A stretch of DNA of 64,000 nucleotides, taken from NCBI GenBank assembly GCA_039725955.1, contig CP091034.1:4212001-4276000 (forward strand), given 5' to 3'. A program made the translations under genes and the position numbers. The stretch is from Sinorhizobium sp. B11. GTDB lineage: Bacteria; Pseudomonadota; Alphaproteobacteria; Rhizobiales; Rhizobiaceae. Under the pieces are notes generated by a model. That model saw nothing but the letters and a program-made list of their open reading frames with translations. It was not told the origin of the DNA and searched no databases. Positions within the stretch are counted from its first letter, which is position 1. The number at the start of each line of letters is the position of its first letter. Positions 24,778 to 33,300 of the stretch are shown here, in pieces.

Positions 24778-25158
24778 CATAATATCGCATCGTTTTGAAC
24801 TAGCACGCCGGGCGCGCCGATAGGCGCAGAGCAGACGTGGAAGCGCTCGCATCGAACGCAATGAAGGATGGCGTGGACACGCAATCCCGGTTCAGTCTTC
24901 GATTTTTGTTTGGCCCGTGGCCAGTGGCATAAATTGCCGGTTGCTCGTCGGACACATCAGTGCCCAGCGGATTTGCCTTTTTCGACCGTAATCAGCCGCA
25001 GCAAATGATCATCCCCTTGGGGACTGTTATCAGGATCACATCATGGCAGGGGCATGTAAACCCCTCTGGGGTTGAAATTTGCTGCACCGCACACTTGCTG
25101 CCTCCCGCGATCCCCTGTAGAGCCGATGCCGAATATGCAATTTCTTGCGAAATCGACC
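24778..25158. other. Intergenic leader region before dxr
   Basis: The 381 bases hold the divergent promoters of the outer-membrane-like gene and dxr. The dxr-proximal part has several compact inverted repeats: CCCC-TT-GGGG at 25013-25022 and AACCCC-TCT-GGGGTT at 25059-25073, with a further GGGG between them that could pair alternatively. No known riboswitch class could be matched. In-frame ATGs at 25126 and 25135 make the exact dxr start uncertain. Confidence 0.4.
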
Positions 25159-26334
25159 ATGATGACGGGCAAAATCGCGCCTCGGCGCCTCAGTATCTTC
25201 GGTTCGACAGGTTCGATCGGCCAGAATACGCTGAATGTCATCGACCATATGGGCGGCCGGGACAATTTCGAAATTTCCGTTCTGACCGGCCACGGCAATG
25301 TGGAATTGCTGGCCCAACAGGCGAAATCATCAGGCGCGCGGCTGGCGGTCATCGCAAATGACCGGCACTACGAATCACTGAAGAGCGAACTTTCCGGCAG
25401 TGGCATTGCAGTCGCTGCCGGCAAATCCGGCCTGATGGAAGCAGCAGACTGCGAAGCTGACTGGGTAATGGCGGCCATCGTCGGCACGGCCGGGCTCGCA
25501 CCCACCCTTGCCGCGGCACGCCGTGGCGCCGATATCGCGCTCGCCAACAAGGAATGTCTTGTTTCGGCCGGCGATCTTTTCATCGAGTCCGTGAGGAACG
25601 GCGGCGGCAAGCTGTTGCCTGTGGACAGCGAACACAATGCGATCTTCCAGGTGCTGGAGGAAAACCAGCGCCATGCCGTGGAGCGTGTGATCCTGACGGC
25701 ATCGGGCGGCCCCTTCCGCACCTCCTCGCTGGAGGAGATGGCCAATGTTACGGTGGAAAGCGCACGCGCTCATCCGAGATGGTCGATGGGCCTGAAGATT
25801 TCCATCGACAGTGCGTCGCTGTTCAACAAGGCGCTTGAAATGATCGAGGCGAAGCATCTTTTCGGCCTGCGCCCCGAGCAGGTGGAGGTGATCGTCCATC
25901 CGCAATCGGTCATCCATTCGATGGTCGGCTATACGGATGGCTCGGTGCTGGCGCAGCTCGGTGCACCCGATATGCGCACCGCAATCGGCTACGCCCTTTC
26001 CCATCCACGCCGGGCGAATCTACCGATCGAACGGCTGGATTTCGCCAAGCTCGCGCGGCTGGACTTCGAGGCTCCGGATGAAAAACGTTTCCCTGCCCTG
26101 CGGCTCGCACGGCTGGCGATGACGCGCGGCGGCGTCCAGGGAGCGGTGCTGAACGGGGCCAAGGAAGTGGCGCTCGAAGCCTTCATCGACGGCCGCCTTC
26201 CCTTCCTCGCGATGGCCGAGATCACCGAAAAGGTGATGGACGATCTCATTAGCCTGCCTGCGGCCGCGACGATGGACGATGTCTTCGCCGCAGACAAGGA
26301 AGCCCGGCAGCGGGCTGCCGGGCTCATCCAATAA
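25159..26334 (+). CDS. dxr: 1-deoxy-D-xylulose 5-phosphate reductoisomerase
   Basis: A 391-aa NADPH-dependent enzyme making MEP, the second step of the non-mevalonate isoprenoid pathway. Visible are the NADPH loop GSTGSIG (15-21), LANKE, the metal-binding PVDSEH (D and E), the substrate-binding ASGGPFR serine, the HPRWSMG loop histidine, and FNKALEMIEA, which keeps the Asn, Lys and Glu of the active site. These place it with canonical DXR rather than the divergent DXR-like (DRL) enzymes. The ATG at 25159 is the favoured start; 25126 and 25135 are alternatives without a better ribosome site. Confidence 0.93.
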   Translation: MMTGKIAPRRLSIFGSTGSIGQNTLNVIDHMGGRDNFEISVLTGHGNVELLAQQAKSSGARLAVIANDRHYESLKSELSGSGIAVAAGKSGLMEAADCEADWVMAAIVGTAGLAPTLAAARRGADIALANKECLVSAGDLFIESVRNGGGKLLPVDSEHNAIFQVLEENQRHAVERVILTASGGPFRTSSLEEMANVTVESARAHPRWSMGLKISIDSASLFNKALEMIEAKHLFGLRPEQVEVIVHPQSVIHSMVGYTDGSVLAQLGAPDMRTAIGYALSHPRRANLPIERLDFAKLARLDFEAPDEKRFPALRLARLAMTRGGVQGAVLNGAKEVALEAFIDGRLPFLAMAEITEKVMDDLISLPAAATMDDVFAADKEARQRAAGLIQ

Positions 26335-26352
26335 AAAGCTGTTCCTGAAAAA

Positions 26353-27567
26353 TCAGGCGACGTGGCGGGCAAGCGCGCAGCGCGACCAGAGCGAATGCAG
26401 CGCGCTGACGAGGTGCTCGATATCCGCGTCCGAATGCAGCGGTGTGGGCGTGATGCGCAGGCGCTCTGTCTTCTTCGGCACCGTCGGATAGTTGATCGGC
26501 TGCACGTAGACACCGAAATTGTCGAGCAGCAGATCCGAGATCCACTTGCACTTGGCGGCATCGCCGACCATGACCGGCACGATATGGCTCGGGTTCGGCA
26601 TGTGCGGAATGCCCTGCTGGTCAAGCAGCATGCGCAGCTTCCGCACCCGATCCTGATGGCGAGCACGCTCGAACGGGCTTGCCTTGAGATGCCGTATCGA
26701 CGCGACCGAGCCGGCAGCAAGCGCCGGCGGCAGCGACGTCGTGAAGATGAAGCCCGATGCAAAAGAGCGGATGAAATCGCAGAGCGCCGCAGATGCAGCG
26801 ATGTAGCCGCCCATGACGCCAAAACCCTTGGCGAGCGTGCCTTCGATAACCGTGACACGATCCATCAGGCCTTCGCGCTCGGCGATGCCGCCGCCGCGCG
26901 GACCGTACATGCCGACGGCATGCACTTCGTCGAGATAGGTCATCGCGCCATACTTGTCGGCGAGATCGCAGATTTCCTTGATCGGCGCGATATCGCCATC
27001 CATGGAATAGACGGATTCGAAGGCGATGAGCTTCGGCGCCTTGGGATCGGCGGCAGCGAGCCTGGCTTCGAGATCGGCCACGTCATTGTGCTTCCAGATG
27101 ACCTTCTCGCACTTGGCGTAGCGAATGCCCTCGATCATCGAGGCATGGTTGAAGGCATCGGAGAAGATGATGAGGCCGGGGATCTTGGCGCCGAGCGTGC
27201 CGAGTGCTGCCCAGTTGGAAACATAGCCTGACGTGAAGGTCAGCGCGGCTTCCTTGCCGTGCAGATCGGCAAGCTCCCGCTCAAGCAGAACATGGTAGTG
27301 GTTGGTGCCAGAGATATTCCGGGTGCCTCCCGCACCCGCGCCACAGTGATCGATGGCTTCCTTCATCGCCTCGATCACCTTGGGGTGCTGGCCCATGCCG
27401 AGATAGTCGTTGGAGCACCAGACGGTCACTTCCTGTTCGCCGTTCGCCGTGTGACGGGTAGCCCGCGGAAAGTTACCGCGATGGCGCTCCAGATCGGCAA
27501 AAACGCGGTAACGGCCCTCAGCGTGAAGCCCGTCCAGCTCGCTTTTGAAAAACGCTTCGAAATCCAT
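26353..27567 (-). CDS. hemA: 5-aminolevulinate synthase (Shemin pathway)
   Basis: A 404-aa PLP enzyme condensing glycine and succinyl-CoA to 5-aminolevulinate, the first step of tetrapyrrole synthesis in Alphaproteobacteria. The N-terminus MDFEAFFKSELDGLHAEGRYRVF is characteristic; WCSNDYLGMGQHP, GGTRNISGTN, the HASMIEGIR loop and the PLP lysine in EGTLAKGFGVMGGY are intact. The second of two adjacent ATGs (27567) is chosen for its six-base spacing to GGAG. It feeds both haem and the cobalamin pathway served by cobST. An FNR/FixK-type box lies about 150 bases upstream. Convergent with dxr. Confidence 0.96.
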   Translation of the reverse strand: MDFEAFFKSELDGLHAEGRYRVFADLERHRGNFPRATRHTANGEQEVTVWCSNDYLGMGQHPKVIEAMKEAIDHCGAGAGGTRNISGTNHYHVLLERELADLHGKEAALTFTSGYVSNWAALGTLGAKIPGLIIFSDAFNHASMIEGIRYAKCEKVIWKHNDVADLEARLAAADPKAPKLIAFESVYSMDGDIAPIKEICDLADKYGAMTYLDEVHAVGMYGPRGGGIAEREGLMDRVTVIEGTLAKGFGVMGGYIAASAALCDFIRSFASGFIFTTSLPPALAAGSVASIRHLKASPFERARHQDRVRKLRMLLDQQGIPHMPNPSHIVPVMVGDAAKCKWISDLLLDNFGVYVQPINYPTVPKKTERLRITPTPLHSDADIEHLVSALHSLWSRCALARHVA

Positions 27568-27900
27568 CATATGCTCCAGTTCGTACGGCTGTTTCTTGCT
27601 GAGACCGCAACCGCACGTCAACCCTTACGTCCCTGATTTAACATCAACTGCGGCAAAAGGCGCAGACTTTTGAATGATTCCAGATAAAAAATATGCGAGC
27701 CATGATCGGGGAAATTGATCGGCGTCAATTCCGGCAAATAAATTCGCTTTTAATCGTGGAAAGAAACCCGCGCCTTTCGAAAAAAGCTCGATGATGGTGG
27801 ACAAGACCTTCTTGCGACATAGTTTTCGGGCTAGCCTGGCGAAAAAACAGGTTAGGGACGACATCCGCCCGCTGGGGCGCCAAAAACCTCGGAGAGAAGA
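27568..27900. other. Divergent promoter region of hemA and the glycine-zipper gene
   Basis: A 333-base AT-rich gap. It contains an FNR/FixK-like dyad at 27715-27728 and, closer to the lipoprotein gene, a hairpin CTAGCCTG (27831-27838) / CAGGTTAG (27848-27855) with one G-U pair. No open frame with a convincing start was seen. Confidence 0.5.
27715..27728. promoter_or_regulatory. FNR/FixK-type box upstream of hemA
   Basis: TTGATCGGCGTCAA matches the TTGAT-N4-ATCAA anaerobox at nine of its ten fixed positions. It lies 147 bases upstream of the hemA ATG, compatible with activation of a transcript with a leader of about 100 bases. Confidence 0.6.
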
Positions 27901-28155
27901 ATGAAGAAAGTCCTCGTACTCGCATTGATCGGCCTTTCGATCGCAAGCTGCACACCCACGCAACAAGGTGCCGGCATCGGCGCAGCGTCTGGTGCCGTTA
28001 TCGGCGGCGTGGTCACCGGCGACGTGCGCGGCGCGGCAGTCGGCGCAGCAATCGGCGGCGTTTCAGGCGCATTGATCGGCAGGGTCGCAGAGCAGCCCGG
28101 CCAATGCTACTATCGAGATCGGTATGGTCGCCGCTACATCGATGATTGCCGCTGA
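27901..28155 (+). CDS. Glycine-zipper lipoprotein
   Basis: An 84-aa lipoprotein. The lipobox LSIASC places the acylated Cys at residue 17. Residues 22-64 are a glycine-zipper helix pair (GAGIGAASGAVIGGVVTGD, then AAVGAAIGGVSGALIG), as in SlyB/YMGG-like outer-membrane proteins. The C-terminal segment (CYYRDRYGRRYIDDC) has two Cys able to form a disulfide. It stands alone between its promoter and a strong terminator at 28183-28213. Confidence 0.85.
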   Translation: MKKVLVLALIGLSIASCTPTQQGAGIGAASGAVIGGVVTGDVRGAAVGAAIGGVSGALIGRVAEQPGQCYYRDRYGRRYIDDCR

Positions 28156-28182
28156 GATCTGCAATCAGAATGGGAAAAATGG

Positions 28183-28213
28183 AAATCCCGGACCCTCGTC
28201 CGGGATTTTTTTG
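28183..28213 (+). terminator. Rho-independent terminator after the glycine-zipper gene
   Basis: AAATCCCGGA (28183-28192) pairs with TCCGGGATTT (28199-28208), loop CCCTCG, followed by a run of Ts (eight in a row from 28206). Confidence 0.92.
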
Positions 28214-28328
28214 TACTAAATTAGTGCGCCAACAGTTTAAATCGGTACACGTGGCGCGATTTTGCCGCTAAGCTTGTTATCGGCTGGGCAACGCAGAGCT
28301 TCATTTTAATGTAACCAAAAAGCGGCGG

Positions 28329-30254
28329 ATGCGGATTAGAGGGACGGGCCTGAGAACGGGTATTGCGTATCGAGCAGGCGCCATGGTGGTGGTCGCAGCG
28401 GCGGCTGCATTTTCACCAGTTCTCGTGGGCAATGCTTACGCATTCAAGCTTTTCGGCATCACCATATTCGGCAAGGACGAGGACGAAAACCTGCAGGTCC
28501 CCGATCCGGTGCGCTATGACATCGACCTTGAGACCGGCACAGCTGATAGCGACCTGAAAGAGGCGCTGGAAAACAGCTCTCGCCTTGTCGGTGACAAGAG
28601 CAGGCCGGTTTCAGGCGATCTTGGCATTGTCGTCAAAGCCCGTGACGACCGCGAGAGGCTGATCGCGACACTTTACGAAAAGGCGCGTTACGGCGGCGTT
28701 GTGACGATCACCATCGATGGCCGCAACATAGACGATCTCCCGCCCAACCCGACTTTTGATCGCTCGAAGCCGGTTCCGGTCAAAGTGGATATAGCCCCTG
28801 GTCCGGTCTTCACCGTGGATGAGGTCCAATTCGGCGGCGATGCTGCGCACCGCAATCCCGCCGATTACGATCTCGCACCGGGCGAGCAAGCCGGCTCGCT
28901 CGCCATCATCAAGGCTGGCGATACGATCGTCGACCAGTTGAAGAGCGAAGGAAGGCCCTTTGCCAAGCTGACCGAGCGGCGCGTGGTCGCCGACCACAGC
29001 AAGAACACCGTCGATATCGTTCTCGCTGCCGAAGGTGGTCCGGTTGCTCCGATCGGCGACGTCGGCGTGACCGGGGAGGAAAGGGTCAAGCCGGAATTCA
29101 TCCAGCGCTACTCCCGTCTGCAGAAGGGCGAAGCCTATTCGCCGGAGGCGCTGAGGAAGGCAGGCGAGCGCCTGCGCGCGCTTGGCGTGTTCTCCAGCGT
29201 GACGATCCACGAAAGCGACGCACTGGCTTCCGATGGTACCTTGCCCATGACAATCGAGGTTTCCGAAGGAAAGCGGCGCTACCTCGGCATCGGCGCGCAA
29301 TATTCGACGATCGACGGTTTCGGGGTCAACGGCTACTGGGGCCATCGCAACCTGTTCGGCGGGGCCGAATCGCTGCGCATCGAAGGCGCCGTCTCGCGCC
29401 TTGGCGAAGCGTCCGACCTCGGCGATCTCGATTACTCCGCCGGCATCCTCTTCACGAAACCGGGCTTCATCCATCCGTCCGCCACGCTGAAGGCCGGCAT
29501 CGTCGCCAAGACGCAGAATCCGGATGCCTATAATGCAAAGCTTATCACCGCCTCGCTTGGCCTCTCTTATGAATTGACGGATCAGGACACCATCTCGGCA
29601 GCCGGCGAGGTGAGCTTCGAGAATGACGACGACGCTTTCGGCAACAACAATTATCTGACCTTCACGCTGCCGATCACCTATGATCGCGATGCCCGTGATG
29701 ACAAATTCAATCCGACCGGGGGCTATCACGCCACGCTGTCGGCAAAGCCGGGCTATGAGTTCATGAACGGCACGGTCTATTCGGCCTTCGAGGGCTCGAT
29801 ATCAGGCTATCTCGGTCTCGGTGCCGAAGACGGCGTCGTACTTGCCGGCAAGCTTGCAGCCGGCACGCTGATCGGCGGCGACGGCGTTCAGGATATTCCC
29901 GCCACCCAGCGTTTCTTCGCCGGCGGTGGCGGTTCCGTGCGTGGTTACGGTTATCAGGAAATCTCGCCCTACAACGAAAACGACGAGGCGACTGGCGGCC
30001 GCTCCTATGTAATCGGCTCCTTCGAAGCGCGCATCAGGATTACCGATACGATCGGCGTCGTGCCCTTTATCGATGTCGGCACGGTTTCGGACAGTATTGC
30101 GCCTGATTTTTCCGATATCAGGGCCGGTGCGGGCGCCGGTATCCGCTATGCAACGCCTTTCGGTCCCCTTCGGCTTGATTTTGCCGTACCGCTGAACAAG
30201 TACGACGGTGGAACTGAATATGGAATTTATGCCGGCATAGGCCAGTCATTCTAG
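28329..30254 (+). CDS. tamA: Outer-membrane assembly factor TamA (BamA/Omp85 family)
   Basis: A 641-aa Omp85-family protein, the outer-membrane half of the TAM complex. After an N-terminal export signal (MRIRGTGLRTGIAYRAGAMVVVAAAAAF) come POTRA-like repeats (about 90-310) and a C-terminal 16-strand barrel (about 320-641) with GFGVNGYWGHRNLFGGAE, the FFAGGGGSVRGYGYQ strand carrying the conserved RGY-type motif of loop 6, and a terminal phenylalanine (GIGQSF). Its partner tamB starts 110 bases downstream, the usual TAM arrangement. Confidence 0.92.
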   Translation: MRIRGTGLRTGIAYRAGAMVVVAAAAAFSPVLVGNAYAFKLFGITIFGKDEDENLQVPDPVRYDIDLETGTADSDLKEALENSSRLVGDKSRPVSGDLGIVVKARDDRERLIATLYEKARYGGVVTITIDGRNIDDLPPNPTFDRSKPVPVKVDIAPGPVFTVDEVQFGGDAAHRNPADYDLAPGEQAGSLAIIKAGDTIVDQLKSEGRPFAKLTERRVVADHSKNTVDIVLAAEGGPVAPIGDVGVTGEERVKPEFIQRYSRLQKGEAYSPEALRKAGERLRALGVFSSVTIHESDALASDGTLPMTIEVSEGKRRYLGIGAQYSTIDGFGVNGYWGHRNLFGGAESLRIEGAVSRLGEASDLGDLDYSAGILFTKPGFIHPSATLKAGIVAKTQNPDAYNAKLITASLGLSYELTDQDTISAAGEVSFENDDDAFGNNNYLTFTLPITYDRDARDDKFNPTGGYHATLSAKPGYEFMNGTVYSAFEGSISGYLGLGAEDGVVLAGKLAAGTLIGGDGVQDIPATQRFFAGGGGSVRGYGYQEISPYNENDEATGGRSYVIGSFEARIRITDTIGVVPFIDVGTVSDSIAPDFSDIRAGAGAGIRYATPFGPLRLDFAVPLNKYDGGTEYGIYAGIGQSF

Positions 30255-30363
30255 AAATGATGGAGTATTTCCGTGACCGGAAACGGGAATGCCTTTGGAA
30301 TGCCGATTTCGCAGTGTTTTCCGACCTGTGAGCTGTCATGAAAACGGGATAGTGTCCGCTCTT

Positions 30364-33300
30364 ATGCAAATGTTGGCGAAAATCATGAACTGGATAATGC
30401 GGCTCGTCGGCTACGGCCTTGGCGCCGTGCTCATCCTTGCCGTCATTGCTCTGGCGATTTTCGGCTTCACCTCATTCGGCGCCCGCATCATCACCGAAAA
30501 TGTCGCTTCGGCACTTTCCAACCGCGATATGACGATCTCGGTACGCGAGCCCGAGGGCCTGCTGACCGGTGGACTGCGCGCTGCCGAGATTACCCTCTCG
30601 GACACGCGCGGCACATTCGCAGAAGTCCGTGGTATTGCCATCGACTGGAATCCCCTAGCGCTGCTGACCGGAACATTCAGCGCCAAACAGGTCTCCGTTG
30701 CCTCTATCGATGTGCGCCGTAAACCGGTACGCACCTTGCCTTCCAGACCGGCGCCCCCGGAGGAACAAGGCAGCAGTGGTTTCCGGCTGCCCATAAAGGT
30801 CGATATCGAGCATATCGCCCTGCCGGATATTTCGCTCGCGGCGCCCCTGACCGGCCGCGCCTTCTCGCTTGCCGCCACCGGCAATCTCAGAGCTGATGGC
30901 GACGGCGGCGAGGCAATTATCAACGTCAACCGCCATCAGGTTGCCGACGCCAAACTCTCCGCCGATGTTGCCTTTACCCCGGCAAACAGCCACCTGCGGC
31001 TGAATGCCCAGCTTGCCGAACCGCAGGGCGGCCTGCTCGCTGGCTTTCTCGGTCTGCCCGGCAGCCCGGCCGTTAACATAGCGCTCAATGGCGAAGGCCC
31101 GATTTCGGATTGGAACGGCAAGCTGCAGGCAGCCCTCGATGGCCAGCAGCGCGCCTCACTGGAAGGCAAGCATGCGATTACGGCCGACGGCTTGCATCAT
31201 CTCGACCTCAAGGGCGGCGGCGATGTGAGCTCGTTGCTCCCCATGGCATTCCGGCCGCTTTTTGCAGGCCAGACGAATATCGATGTATCCGCCACCTTCG
31301 ACGATCACGGCAAGATCGATATTCAGACCGGCAATCTCGCCACCGGCAGCGTCGTCATCGCCGCATCCGGCACACTCGATCCTGCCGGCAACAACAGCCT
31401 GAATGCCAATGTGCTGGGCACCTCGGGTCCTGTCGATTTCCGCTGGCCGCTTGCCGATGGCGAAGCACGCTTCATGATTTCAGGCCTCAACCTGGCGATG
31501 ACCGGACAGGCGCAGGCCGTGCGCATCAATGCGAGCGGATCGCTGGATTCCGCCACAATGCCGCAAGCCGACATCGGCAACGTCAAGCTGACGGCCAAGA
31601 GCGATGCCTTCAATCTCGCCAATGGCGCCGGCGATATCCAGCTGCGTCTCGTAGCCGGCGACGCGACATTCACCGAGCCCAACCTCAACCGCGCCGTTCG
31701 CGGCCCGATCACACTCGTCGCTCCGCTTCAGATTTCACGCAACGGCATCGGCTTCAACGGCACGACGATCGAAAGCGCCAATATCGGCGCCGATCTCAAT
31801 GGCTCCTATCGCCTGGCTGACAATACACTGACCGGCAATGCGAAATTTGTCGTACAGCCCGCCGCGCTGCCGCCGGCCGTCGCTGAAAAGTTCGATGCGC
31901 CGATCAATCTCGAAACCCAGGTCGCCGGCACCATCCCCTCAAAGGTGGCGCTGTCGAACATCACAATCAAATCTCCGACCATCGAGGCAGGCGGCAACGT
32001 TGCGCTCGAGGATGACGTGCTGACAGCCGATCTCGCCGGCAAGCTTCCCGACATCGGCAAGCTGCTCTCAGGCACGAGCGGGGAAGCAGATTATAGCGTC
32101 AGAGCCAGCGGCACGCTTCCGGCGCTTGCGCTCACCGCCAATGTAAAAGCCGCCAGCCTGCAGATGGCCGATCGCAAGGTGGGCAATCTCAACATCGACC
32201 TGACGGGCTCTGCCGATCCCGCCGCTCCGCAGGGCCGCGTAGCCGGAACGGGCACGATCGACGGCCAGCCGATTGGGATCAACGGCGATGTCAGATCCGA
32301 AAACGGAACGATTTCTATCCCCGCGCTGACAGCCGATGTCGGCAGCAATCGCCTGACGGGCAATCTCACGCTTTCCTCAGGCATGACACCGGCGGGTGTG
32401 CTGACCTTTGACTTCCCGGATATCGGCCTGCTTGCCGCCCTCGGCGGCCAGAAGGCGGAAGGCGACCTCAAGGGCTCTGTCGATATCACCGGCAATGATG
32501 GCAAGATCGCCCTCAAGATTGCCGCCAACGGCAATGGCATTCGCCGCGACACGCTGACGATCGCAAAGCCTGCGATCGACGTGACCGTCAGCGATATCCA
32601 GGCTTTTGCCGCCAACGGCACGATACGGGCCGACGAATTCGGCATCGGTACCAACAAGCTTACCGGCATTGCGCTTGATTTCGCCCAGCAGCAAACCCGC
32701 ACCGACTTCAATCTGAATGCCGGTTATGACGGCAATCCGCTGCAGGCGGGCGGCAGCGTGCAGTCTGCAGGCGGCATGATTGATCTCAGCCTTGACCATT
32801 TCGCCGCAAAGCCACGCAACATTCCGGTCGAACTGGCATCGCCGGCGCAGGTCAACGTCACCAAGGGAGTTGCCAGTCTGAACGGTCTGACCGTGAAGAC
32901 CGGCAGCGGCTCGGTATCGGTTACCGGTTCTGCCGGTGAGACACTGAAGCTCGACGCCGTCATCACCGACCTGCCCGCAAGTCTCGCCAACAGCTTCGTC
33001 CCCAATCTCGCCGCTGACGGCGCGATTTCAGGGACGGTCAACGTGACCGGCACATCAGCCGCTCCCGTCGTCAATTTCAAGCTCGACTGGAAGGATGCAG
33101 CCACCAGTCATACGAAGGGTGCCGGCATCGCCCCTCTTGGTGTCTCCACATCAGGTACCTTCGCCGAAAACAAGCTGACATTCGACGGCGGCATTAGCGG
33201 CGCTGACGGTCTTTCCCTGAAGGCTGGGGGTGACGTTGGCCTGGCGGATCCGAACGGTCCAACTCTCAATATCAACGCCGACATCGTCAGTCTGCCGGCA

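Noticed and set aside
25159..26334. Divergent DXR-like (DRL) enzyme in place of DXR
   Set aside because: The PVDSEH, ASGGPFR, HPRWSMG and NKALEMIE motifs are those of canonical DXR.
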